Positions 1 through 9,535 of a DNA stretch of 64,000 bases are shown here, in pieces. Both the position numbers and the translations under genes were made by a program. Source of the DNA: Bacteroidota bacterium (GTDB taxonomy: Bacteria > Bacteroidota > Ignavibacteria > Kapaibacteriales > UBA961); contig RGCF01000001.1 of assembly GCA_009919265.1 (NCBI GenBank), positions 1 to 64,000 on the forward strand. The letters run 5' to 3'. The notes under the pieces are model-generated. The model saw only the letters and a list, made by a program, of their open reading frames with translations, ran no database searches and had not been told where the DNA came from. The first letter of the stretch is position 1. The number at the start of each line of letters is the position of its first letter.

Positions 1-1
1 T

Positions 2-1689
2 GGTCACTTGAATGTTCGTATACCAAGAGCACAAGCAATTGCAATGCTTACTCCAAAGGATGCTGTTGCAAGAGTAAATGGTGGATTGAACACAGACACA
101 ACAATGACAATCGTCGTAAATGATGGTCATAGCGGTGTAACTTCAATGTCCAAGCGTATCTTCATCAATATTTCGCCTGAAATCAGAACTACAAGTCTGC
201 CAATTGCGAAAGAAGATGTTGATTACAATCCAGCATTGCTTGACTTCTCTAAGAGAATCGAATATTTCGATCCTAACTTTGGTCAAGCACAAACATTCGA
301 ATTGATTTATGCAGCAGAAACAAGAGATTCAGTTGCGAAAGATCCATGCTTTGCAGAAGCAGGATCTTGGGATTTGAAAAATGTCAAGACCACACCAAAC
401 TGGTTGAAGATCAATCCAAAGAGCGGTCTTCTCTATGGTACACCTGGAGTAAAGGATGCTCCACGGATCGGTGCAGGTGCTGAGAAAGTTACTGTTCTCA
501 TCACAGATGCAGGTGGATTGACAGATCTTAAAGTTATCAATCTTGAAGTTCAAGAAACAAATCACAAACCAAGAAGTATCACAGCTCCTGGAATACGTTG
601 TATTTCCAATGGCGAAGAATATTCAGATTCTGTATTGGTAGGTGATATTGATTTCCTTCGTGAAAAACCAAATGAAGCGAAAGAATCAGTAACAGTTTCA
701 ATTGATCCTCCAGTTGGTAACTTGACACTTGAGCCTTCAGTTATCGATGGTCCAAAACCAGATACTGCATCAGCTCTTAACAATAAGATTACAATCAAGT
801 CTAATGGTCCTTTGAATATTCCATCCAACTTGATTACTGATGGTAAAGTTACTATCCGTATCAAAGCTGATGATGGTGTAGATCAAACATACTATACATT
901 CAAAGTGAACGTTTCAGACGCAACTGATTTTGCAACAACAATTCGTGTTGAAAACAATTCAGGTGCATATCAGGATCTTCAATTCGGTACAGCAAAAAAT
1001 GCTACTACCGGTGAAAAAGAGCCAGATGCAGGTAAACTTGATGCTAACTATTGTGAGTTTGAACTTCCTCCATTCCCACCAACGGACGTATTTGATGCTC
1101 GCTGGACGATCATCAAAACGAATGGTATTCATCGCAATATCTTCCCGACAGCGGTAGGAAGATGTCTTCTGTTCCTTCACGCACAGATTCAAAGCGTAAT
1201 CCTAGCGGTGGTTCATGGAGAATCATGGATGGTGGTTCATTCGACTACTTCCAATATGACATGGCAACCGGTACAGGTAAAAAGAATGCATTGATTGATG
1301 CAGAAGCAACAGGCGATGACTTTAAGATTACAATCAAGCCTGACTTTATCAACTCCTTCGTGATTCTTTATGATCATGCAAGTGGTGTAAATGAAGATCA
1401 ACCAACTTCAGTGATGGGTCAGTCTTTAGTATCAGAAGCAAATCCGAATCCAGCAAATGAAACCGTGAACTTTGCAATCACTTCTTCAAGAGAGAATGTA
1501 ACAGTTCAAGTATTTGATCTGCTTGGAAATATGGTTAACACATTCAGTTCAGATTTAGGTGTAGGAACATCCAATGTATCTTGGAACACAAGAGACAATA
1601 ATGGATCACCAGTAGCACCTGGCGTCTACACTGTGAAATTGACCATCGGAAATGATATTGTCATCAGAAATGTAGTAGTAGCAAGATAA
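2..1689 (+). CDS. Secreted Ig-like/putative-Ig repeat protein with T9SS type A C-terminal sorting domain; 5' partial and apparently frameshifted near 1144-1150
   Basis: ORF 8..1294 (frame 2) is open to the window edge. The C-terminus continues in frame 1 (1162..1689) ending ...ANPNPANETVNFAITSSRENVTVQVFDLLGNMVNTF...GVYTVKLTIGNDIVIRNVVVAR, a typical T9SS type A domain. Confidence 0.8.
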
Positions 1690-1706
1690 ATTTAATACGA
1701 AGGAAA

Positions 1707-1726
1707 GGCCTCTCGAAAGGGAGGCC
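1707..1726 (+). promoter_or_regulatory. Intergenic hairpin, 8-bp stem with GAAA (GNRA) tetraloop
   Basis: GGCCTCTC-GAAA-GGGAGGCC between the stop at 1689 and the next gene; one G-U wobble; no T tract follows. Confidence 0.6.
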
Positions 1727-1754
1727 GATCCCGAGTACAATAATGGAGACAACA

Positions 1755-4478
1755 ATGAGAAATGTTATAAAAAAATGTATATCGTTGCTTGCTGCGCCGC
1801 TACTGCTTGCTTCCGCATCTCAGTATGCTACAGCTCAACGAGTTTTCGATGAATTCGATGCTCCTCAAGTGATTTCAAACAAACTGTATATTGATTACGG
1901 TATTGCGCCAAACTCACTGAGCACTTATTATTTGACACCATATCGCGTGGATCTTCCCTATCAGGAACTTACAGGCGGTAATGTGATCGTATTCAATGGT
2001 ACCAATGATGAAGGCGATAAGTCTTTAACTATTGGTTCCGGTAATTCAGCCAATGATGTTCCATTTGATATTAGTTATGCTGGTAATACAATTACAAGCA
2101 TGCAGATTACAACAAATGGATATGTTGCTCTGAACAGTATTTCAGATGTTTCAAAAGATCCATCAGAATTGTTCAAAGGAATAAACAATACAATGGTAGT
2201 CGCTCCATTTTGGGGTGATCACATTGTTAGAAATGCTACAGATGTTGGATTTACTCCATCAGAAGTATCATGGAAGGTTTGGGGTTCAGCTCCAAAAAGA
2301 AGATTGACAATTCAATGGAAAAATTTGAATGTCAATGTAAAGAATGATGGTAATGATGCAAGAAGAGTAGGTAACTTCCAAGTGACATTCTATGAAAGAA
2401 ATGTTCCAGGCGATGTTACATTCAATCCTGCTCAATACAATAAGCATGCAGATTTTGAATTTGCTTATGGTGCTTTCACTGGTTTGTCAACAGATGCAAT
2501 TGGTGCAGCAGTTGGTATCAATGATGATGAAAAAGCAAAATGGATCAATGGTTTATCATGGTCAGATCCATCCACAGCTACTACTTCAAAAGATCTTAGC
2601 ATCTCTTGGCCTGTATCTGGTACATCATTGAAAACAATCCGTTTTGAAGCATATCAAAGATCTATTCCAGTTAATCCACTTGACTTCTTCTCAAGATTCA
2701 GCTTAGGATCAGATAGAGATGATGGATACTATGCGATTAACATGGATAGATTCAATTTTGATTTCACATTCGGTGGTGTAAGACAAAACAATATGTGGGT
2801 TTGCGTGAATGGATATACAACATTCTCTAATCCACAAATCTTCTCACACATTGTGAATAATAATCCTCAAGGATTGTTCCTAAACAGTTCATCTTATCCA
2901 TTCAATGTTATTGCTCCATTCTGGGGTGATCACATGTACCGTTTTGGAAATGAGCAAACTGTTCCTTCAGCTAATGGCTACTATATGAATTCAGAAATTT
3001 CATATGTAGTTGTAGGTTCTTATCCAAATCGCCGTATGGTTATTCAATGGAAGAACTTGAATGTAATGGACAGAACATTGCCAAACTCAGTAGCAAACTT
3101 CCAAGCAATCTTCTATGAAGGTGTAGACGAGCGTTATCCAAACAATTACTCCGGTGCAATTGAATTTGCATATGGTGATGTTGGAAACAATACAGGAACA
3201 ATTGCTCGTGAAGTGAATGTAAAAGGAGCTTCAGTTGGTATCAAGGGTGATCTTGGTACAATGAATCCTGCAGTTAGTTCAGACTATTTGAATGGTTTGA
3301 CATATAACAATCCACAAAACTCACGTACATCAACATTATTGACTGATGGATGGCGCCCAAGTGGTGGATCATCTTCATCAGAGGGTCGCCGCATTTTGTT
3401 CAGAGGCATTCCTCGCTTTGTTGTTCCAACATGGGGTGATGGTGATGCAGATTTGACACAACTTCGCACACGCAAGCATGCAGGTCTTCCACAAAATCGT
3501 TTTGTGACAGTAAATGATGCTCGTTTGGTTATGCGTTGGTTGGTGAATGATGGAGCACTTCCAGATTCATTGAAGAGAGATACACTTCAGTATGGTAATG
3601 CATATCATGCAGACGTGAACCACAATGGTCGTTACTATTATAGTTCACGCTCATGGGACAATCAAACAGATGTTCGTGTATGGAAGCGTCCAATCGATGT
3701 TGATACATTTGGTATCCGCATGCTTTGGGATTCTGTAGAGACATTGACAACATTGCCACCTGATGCAGGTCCATTGCGCCTCATCTATTTTGAAGCAACA
3801 GCATTGGATGCAGCGTTGATTCTTCACTACAATGCTGGTAGAGTTCCTTCTCTTCCATGGTTGTGGGATACAATTCCATCATACGGAAAAGTCATTGCTG
3901 GCAAAAAGACATCACCAATTGCATTTGGTGCACCAGTTGTAACAAATGATGGTGGTAAAATTGTACCGGTATATGCAACAGCAAAAACAAATAAAGCATT
4001 TGCATTCTCAGTAACATTCAATGGCAAAGTGATGTCATCAGAGGTTGGTGCAAACAATACCAATGACTTGATCATCAATGATGCTAAGACTGTTCACTTT
4101 GCAGCTTCAGAAGTAACAAACATTAATGAACCAATCGCATTCATAAAGATTGATTCAGATAAAGATCTTGTTGCTGAAAAAGTTATTGTCAATGATGTTG
4201 TTCTTGGTAAAGAAAACCTTGATCAACCAAATGGCATAACTGGAGCAATTGCAACATATCCAAACCCATTTGATCAAGAAGTAACTGTATCAGTTCCTTC
4301 AGAATTCAAAGGTGGTGTGTTGACTGTGTCTGATGTTAATGGTAGAGTGATTGGAACATTCTCACTCAATCAAGAAACAATGACATTGAATGCATTTGCT
4401 GGTAAGCCAGCTGGTGTCTACACAATTACCATGAAACATGGTGTGAAGACAGCAAACACTGTCATTATCAAGCGATAA
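1755..4478 (+). CDS. Secreted T9SS protein with two tandem nidogen-like modules and a dockerin-like region
   Basis: Signal peptide MRNVIKKCISLLAAPLLLASASQYATAQ, GGAG SD at 1745. Repeated APFWGDH...IQWKNLNV...FYE...FAYG. GDGDAD...VTVNDARLVMRWLV...ADVNHNG and ATALDAALILHYNAG. C-terminal YPNPFDQEVTVSV...GVYTITMKHG...VIIKR. Confidence 0.8.
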   Translation: MRNVIKKCISLLAAPLLLASASQYATAQRVFDEFDAPQVISNKLYIDYGIAPNSLSTYYLTPYRVDLPYQELTGGNVIVFNGTNDEGDKSLTIGSGNSANDVPFDISYAGNTITSMQITTNGYVALNSISDVSKDPSELFKGINNTMVVAPFWGDHIVRNATDVGFTPSEVSWKVWGSAPKRRLTIQWKNLNVNVKNDGNDARRVGNFQVTFYERNVPGDVTFNPAQYNKHADFEFAYGAFTGLSTDAIGAAVGINDDEKAKWINGLSWSDPSTATTSKDLSISWPVSGTSLKTIRFEAYQRSIPVNPLDFFSRFSLGSDRDDGYYAINMDRFNFDFTFGGVRQNNMWVCVNGYTTFSNPQIFSHIVNNNPQGLFLNSSSYPFNVIAPFWGDHMYRFGNEQTVPSANGYYMNSEISYVVVGSYPNRRMVIQWKNLNVMDRTLPNSVANFQAIFYEGVDERYPNNYSGAIEFAYGDVGNNTGTIAREVNVKGASVGIKGDLGTMNPAVSSDYLNGLTYNNPQNSRTSTLLTDGWRPSGGSSSSEGRRILFRGIPRFVVPTWGDGDADLTQLRTRKHAGLPQNRFVTVNDARLVMRWLVNDGALPDSLKRDTLQYGNAYHADVNHNGRYYYSSRSWDNQTDVRVWKRPIDVDTFGIRMLWDSVETLTTLPPDAGPLRLIYFEATALDAALILHYNAGRVPSLPWLWDTIPSYGKVIAGKKTSPIAFGAPVVTNDGGKIVPVYATAKTNKAFAFSVTFNGKVMSSEVGANNTNDLIINDAKTVHFAASEVTNINEPIAFIKIDSDKDLVAEKVIVNDVVLGKENLDQPNGITGAIATYPNPFDQEVTVSVPSEFKGGVLTVSDVNGRVIGTFSLNQETMTLNAFAGKPAGVYTITMKHGVKTANTVIIKR

Positions 4479-4487
4479 TACATTGGC

Positions 4488-5609
4488 ATGAAATATATCT
4501 CACATATCGCTGTGTTGCTCACAATCATGGTGAGCAACACGGCAATGTGGGGACAAATTTCAAGAACCGTTTCATTTGACATAAACAGCAGACATGAAAG
4601 TGATTATTGTCTGGGTGCAAATACAAATGAATTTACTTTGACAATTGATACCAAGTTGGAAAGCATCGACAGCCTGCAGGCGTATGACATTTACATCCGA
4701 TATGATGAAAAGAAAGTCAAACTTATTGCAGGATTAAAGACAGGAACAATAAGCAGTCCAATACCAACAGCCAATTTTTCATTTCGAATTGAAAGTGCAG
4801 GGTTGGCAAAAGTATCCGGTTACTTAAATTTTAAAGCCGGTAATCTAGTTGGAACTGGAGCTTTGGTTGCAGTCAGAGGTCAATGGTTGAATTCTGCTTG
4901 TCCGGATTCAACAGTATGCAAGATTGAAGGTGTAGAACCCGGATTTGAATTCGGGATAGGACCAAGATATGTAACTGTTGATTCATCGGTAAACATCTTC
5001 AATAGAGTGATAGATACCGCAAACACAATAGTGTTGGTGAAGAGTCCGAAGATGATAGTAGATTCAATAGATCATCAGGAATTCGCAAAGAAGTATACAA
5101 TCAAAAGTGACATCTTTTGCGGAAAAGCAACTGCCAATGACACTGTCTTTGTAGAATGTGCTACCGGAGATTCAATAACTATTGAACAAATCCGAATTGA
5201 TAGCATGCTAAACGTGCAAGCCACCATTCGAGGTAATGGTATAGTGATTACAAAATCAAACAGAGGTATTGCAGGTTATGTTGGCATGAGTATCGGAGTT
5301 CATGCACAAACTATGTCTGAAAAAGCAGAACGAACTATTCAGTTTACGTCGAAAGCAACACAATGCGATTGCGCAAAAAGATTGGAGGGTGGTAATACTA
5401 CAATCAATCTTTTTAGAAAAGCAAAACCAGATACAGTGACAAGCGTTCAACAAGAAACTGAATTACAAACTCGATGCACGGATTACTATGATATTCTTGG
5501 TCGATTCATTGAATCGGATTGTCCGAATGATGAATCAGCGAAGGCTATCAGAAGAAAGGCCTTCAAACTTGGTAACGATTATATTCAATACATAGAAACT
5601 AAAAAGTAA
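4488..5609 (+). CDS. Secreted cohesin-like protein with degenerate T9SS-like C-terminus
   Basis: Signal peptide; EFTLTIDTKLESIDSLQAYDIYIRYDEKKVKLI resembles cohesin beta-sandwich openings; C-term YYDILGRFIE...KLGNDYIQYIETKK. Confidence 0.55.
   Translation: MKYISHIAVLLTIMVSNTAMWGQISRTVSFDINSRHESDYCLGANTNEFTLTIDTKLESIDSLQAYDIYIRYDEKKVKLIAGLKTGTISSPIPTANFSFRIESAGLAKVSGYLNFKAGNLVGTGALVAVRGQWLNSACPDSTVCKIEGVEPGFEFGIGPRYVTVDSSVNIFNRVIDTANTIVLVKSPKMIVDSIDHQEFAKKYTIKSDIFCGKATANDTVFVECATGDSITIEQIRIDSMLNVQATIRGNGIVITKSNRGIAGYVGMSIGVHAQTMSEKAERTIQFTSKATQCDCAKRLEGGNTTINLFRKAKPDTVTSVQQETELQTRCTDYYDILGRFIESDCPNDESAKAIRRKAFKLGNDYIQYIETKK
4509..4543 (+). promoter_or_regulatory. Strong hairpin inside the signal-peptide codons of the cohesin-like gene
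   Basis: GCTGTGTTGCTCAC-AATCATG-GTGAGCAACACGGC, 14-bp stem (one wobble), 7-nt loop. Confidence 0.6.
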
Positions 5610-5645
5610 TTATAATTTTTAATGTATCATCTAACGGAGTTACAC

Positions 5646-8600
5646 ATGCAAACTTCCGCGACAAGAGGTAAGAGACGCAGTTCGGCTCTCCTTTTTCTGT
5701 CCTTGTGCATTGCATTGATGGGTTCAATAAACCTATTCGGTCAAGCATCATTGCAAAAGGCAGATATTCCTGTGCTGAGTCTCACAGGCAGAGATAACAA
5801 TTACAATGGTAATTTGTACTCTGATGGAAGAATCTGGTTGGGATATGCCGATGATCGCACACGCGAGGTATTGGTCCCAGTTTTTATGAAGAATCTTTGG
5901 TATGATTCATCAAATGTAGTTGACAAGCGCTTTAGCGGTGGTCCGATCTATTCATTTACATTTTCAGTAATGTATGATGGTCGTGTATTCGAAGCTGTTG
6001 GTGCACAATTCACAGGTCCAAAGAGAAGCGATACCAATGCACTTGCAAAAGGTTTCGAATTGGAATTTGATGATGTATCAGACATAACACGCTACGGTGT
6101 ATATTTCCGTGGTGGCGTCAGTGCTGAAACGAAGTATGGTCGTAGAATGTACGTAACAGGACGTTCAACAAAACCATTGCCAGTTACACAGCCTGATGGT
6201 TCCTATGAAGTGCTATTATACCTTCGTATGAAGGTGACATTGTCACAATCACAATTGACAAATCAACCAACAGTATACAATGGTGCTGATAAATCAGCAT
6301 TGTATATTTCCAATGATTCATTGACATACAATGATCTCAGAGTTGGTGTTACAAATCCATTCCCATTGGTTGCGGAAAGTGCTGCAGATAATCCTTATAA
6401 GGATAAAACATATCGCAAAGACAGACGCGATTCAATCGGTTTGGGCGGTATCAGCATGACAACTGACCTTCTTCCTGAATATCCAAGCCGTCCTGGTATG
6501 ATTTGGGTAAACGTGGGAGCAGTTCCACAAATCGCATTCCGCGATTTCCAAGGTAATGGTCAAGATCAAGTACGTCAAGACGTAAATGCTGCTGATGGTT
6601 CTTTGTGGGAAATGACAAAGCCAATCATCATTGACTCATCAACAAATGGAACAGATGCATTCAGAGATATCATTCTCTGGAACTCAACTGCACGAAGCAG
6701 ACTCACAGGTATCAATCTGCGTTCAGATTCACCATGGTTGTCCTTCCAAGCAGTTGCACCAGGATTTATTCCTCCTGGCATCCGAAGCATCACTCGTGAT
6801 GGTGACATTGATTTCATTGATAATGGAATCAGCGGTCCAGTTCCACCAAACTTGAAAGATGCACGCAATCAAATTGTTGCCGCTCAAGATCCAATGCGCT
6901 TCAGAATCTATGTAAGAACAGGCGATCTTAGATCAGGTGATGCAGAATATGCTGGTATTTATACAGGATATATCACAGTTACTTCTGCTTCTGCAAAAGT
7001 ATCTCCTGTAAGATTGCGCGTAACATTCATTCACTTGCGTAATCCTGTCGAGCCAGGTAGCTATAATAAGCCAAAAACACCTGAGTTTGGTTTGGATCCA
7101 GGTATCAAGATTACTGTAAGCAATTCAAGCACAGCTAACGGTGGAAATGGAGATTCAACCAATCTCGTATTTGGAACAGGCCACAGAGCAACAGATGGTC
7201 CAGATTCATTGTTTGGTGAATATGCATACGATCTATTGAATCCACCAACAGGTTTCCATGCTCGCTGGTATACACCATGGGTTAAAGATGCTAATGGTAT
7301 CGAAGTAGCTCCAAATGGTCTCGGCGATATTCAAATGGATGCATTCAGTGGTCAAAATTATAGAAGAGATTCCCGCTCACGTGATATCCGTGATTTCACA
7401 TCCGATACCACACTCGTTTATCTCTGTCGCTTCAATGCGAACGGTGCAAATAATTATCCTGTTGTTATCAACTGGGATATTCGTGACTTCCCAGAAGGCG
7501 CAGATTTGTATCTCCGCGATACATTGAATGGTGGTATTTTCAGTGTGAACATGCGCGAAGCAACTCCAGATGGAGATTATGGTCGCTCATTCACAATTCG
7601 TGATGCTCGTATCAAGTCATTCTTGATTGAATATCGCTTACCACAAACTATAAACTATACAGTTGTTAAGAAAGGCTGGAACTACTTGTCCTTGCCATTG
7701 CGTCCATCCAATCCAAATTGGAAAGCTGTATTCCCGAATGCTATCACTGAGCCATATACATTTGCTAGTGGTTCATATCAGCAAAAGCAATTGTTGCAAC
7801 CAGGTGTTGGTTACTTTGTGAAATTCGGTGACAACCTTGATAAAACACAAATTGGATCAAGAGTCCCTGAATTTAGCAAGACAACAGAAAGAGTATATCT
7901 CTACAATGGTTGGAATACAGTTGGTGCTCCTTCAACACGCGCTAATGTGAATGACATTTCTTATGAATTGTCTTCAGGCGCTGTAGAAGCACTCAAGGAT
8001 CAAGTATATGGTTATACAACAGATCGCGGTTATTATGCAGCATCTGAAGTTGTACCTGGAATGGGTTACTGGATCAAAGTTTATGGCGAAGGTTACTATC
8101 GCGTAAAAGGATCTGGCTTACCAAAAGTAGTTGCAAATCATGCAGGCGAACTTAACCTTGCTTCAATCACAGTTTCTGATGTTGAAGGAAGATCAAATAC
8201 ACTTCGCGTGTCTGAAAATGGAACAGTAAATCCAACAAGATTTGAATTGCCTCCTGTTATTGCACCAGATATGTTCGATGTACGCTTTAGCAATAATGCG
8301 TATGCAACTAATAGCAATGACATGACAATCCGTGTTCAAGGAGTTACATATCCTATGACATTGACATCAGAAGGATTGAATGGTTCCTATACTGCATTCG
8401 ATGCAAGAACAGGTGCTGTACTTGGATCAATCAGTGCAACTAATACATTGGTTGTTAACAACTCATCAGTCATCAGACTTGCAAAACAACAAGATGACAA
8501 TACAAATGTAGATGTATATCCAAACCCTGCATCATCATTGATCAATGTTCGTACAGCAGTTACTGGAACAGTACATATCGCAATCGTTGATATGTATGGT

Positions 8601-8735
8601 TCAACAGTGAAGACTGTAACATTCAATGGTAATGCAATGGCTATCAATACCGATGAACTTCCTGCAGGTTCTTATACCATGACTGTAAATGTTAATGGTA
8701 CTGTAACCACAAAGAGAATCGTCGTTAATAGATAA
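5646..8735 (+). CDS. Large secreted T9SS type A sorting-domain protein (cohesin-like N-region, BACON-like region, FGT/ATDG module)
   Basis: ORF 5622..8735; ATG 5646 has GGAG at 5636. C-term VDVYPNPASSLINVRTAVTG...PAGSYTMTVNVNGTVTTKRIVVNR. Confidence 0.8.
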   Translation: MQTSATRGKRRSSALLFLSLCIALMGSINLFGQASLQKADIPVLSLTGRDNNYNGNLYSDGRIWLGYADDRTREVLVPVFMKNLWYDSSNVVDKRFSGGPIYSFTFSVMYDGRVFEAVGAQFTGPKRSDTNALAKGFELEFDDVSDITRYGVYFRGGVSAETKYGRRMYVTGRSTKPLPVTQPDGSYEVLLYLRMKVTLSQSQLTNQPTVYNGADKSALYISNDSLTYNDLRVGVTNPFPLVAESAADNPYKDKTYRKDRRDSIGLGGISMTTDLLPEYPSRPGMIWVNVGAVPQIAFRDFQGNGQDQVRQDVNAADGSLWEMTKPIIIDSSTNGTDAFRDIILWNSTARSRLTGINLRSDSPWLSFQAVAPGFIPPGIRSITRDGDIDFIDNGISGPVPPNLKDARNQIVAAQDPMRFRIYVRTGDLRSGDAEYAGIYTGYITVTSASAKVSPVRLRVTFIHLRNPVEPGSYNKPKTPEFGLDPGIKITVSNSSTANGGNGDSTNLVFGTGHRATDGPDSLFGEYAYDLLNPPTGFHARWYTPWVKDANGIEVAPNGLGDIQMDAFSGQNYRRDSRSRDIRDFTSDTTLVYLCRFNANGANNYPVVINWDIRDFPEGADLYLRDTLNGGIFSVNMREATPDGDYGRSFTIRDARIKSFLIEYRLPQTINYTVVKKGWNYLSLPLRPSNPNWKAVFPNAITEPYTFASGSYQQKQLLQPGVGYFVKFGDNLDKTQIGSRVPEFSKTTERVYLYNGWNTVGAPSTRANVNDISYELSSGAVEALKDQVYGYTTDRGYYAASEVVPGMGYWIKVYGEGYYRVKGSGLPKVVANHAGELNLASITVSDVEGRSNTLRVSENGTVNPTRFELPPVIAPDMFDVRFSNNAYATNSNDMTIRVQGVTYPMTLTSEGLNGSYTAFDARTGAVLGSISATNTLVVNNSSVIRLAKQQDDNTNVDVYPNPASSLINVRTAVTGTVHIAIVDMYGSTVKTVTFNGNAMAINTDELPAGSYTMTVNVNGTVTTKRIVVNR

Positions 8736-8756
8736 TCATCCACATTGTCGAATTCC

Positions 8757-8794
8757 TATAGGGTAACAGAGTCCGTCTCTGTTACCCTATATTT
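8757..8794 (+). terminator. Rho-independent-like terminator
   Basis: Perfect 15-bp stem TATAGGGTAACAGAG-TCCGT-CTCTGTTACCCTATA followed by TTT. Confidence 0.75.
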
Positions 8795-8812
8795 CTATCA
8801 AGAGGGTATAAC

Positions 8813-9535
8813 ATGAAACATTTGATTCTCATATTCTTGGTTATTCCTGTCATCGTAACAGGTCAAGTTTTTACTCTCACCTATGAAGACAATACATCTG
8901 GTGATAAACCAAGTGTACAATTCGGCTTCATAAAAGGAGCAACAGACGGAATAGATGGAATGCTAGGTGAAAAAGAAATTCCACCATTGCATCCATTTTC
9001 CGGTGCTCACATGGTTACAATTCTGGATATAAACAAGGATGGATCATTTTCTAGTCTTGTTGATATGTTCACCTATCGAGATTTTAGAAATACAGAACCC
9101 ATGCATACAGCTGATACATTCTGGATTGAGGTATCACCTTGGAAAGCAGATAAGAAATGGATGAAGTTTTCATGGGAATATCCACTGGGAACAGGAATAG
9201 ATTCAATGGTGTTAACAGATCGTGGTGGTGCATCATTGAGAATTACATGTGATGATAAAAAATCACATACGATTTTGCCAAATTCATTTGGTGTGGGACA
9301 AATTACAATCGAAGATTTTTATGTGATTGTGTATCGCAGTCAAGGAATCAATTCAATTCAAGAAGATGTATGTACAGAACAAAAACAATTGTCGGATGTA
9401 TATTCATCAACCGGCATTATTCTGGCAACACAATTGGATGGACATCAACTCACCCAATTGATGGAATCCTCGCCTAATGGTCTGTACTTTATACGAACAG
9501 GTTCAACAATTACATCAAGAATAGTACATAGATAA
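8813..9535 (+). CDS. Secreted protein: stand-alone FG/ATDG module plus degenerate T9SS-like C-terminus
   Basis: Signal peptide MKHLILIFLVIPVIVTGQ; VQFGFIKGATDGIDGMLGEKEIPPLHPF; C-term DVYSSTGIIL...PNGLYFIRTGSTITSRIVHR. Confidence 0.6.
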   Translation: MKHLILIFLVIPVIVTGQVFTLTYEDNTSGDKPSVQFGFIKGATDGIDGMLGEKEIPPLHPFSGAHMVTILDINKDGSFSSLVDMFTYRDFRNTEPMHTADTFWIEVSPWKADKKWMKFSWEYPLGTGIDSMVLTDRGGASLRITCDDKKSHTILPNSFGVGQITIEDFYVIVYRSQGINSIQEDVCTEQKQLSDVYSSTGIILATQLDGHQLTQLMESSPNGLYFIRTGSTITSRIVHR

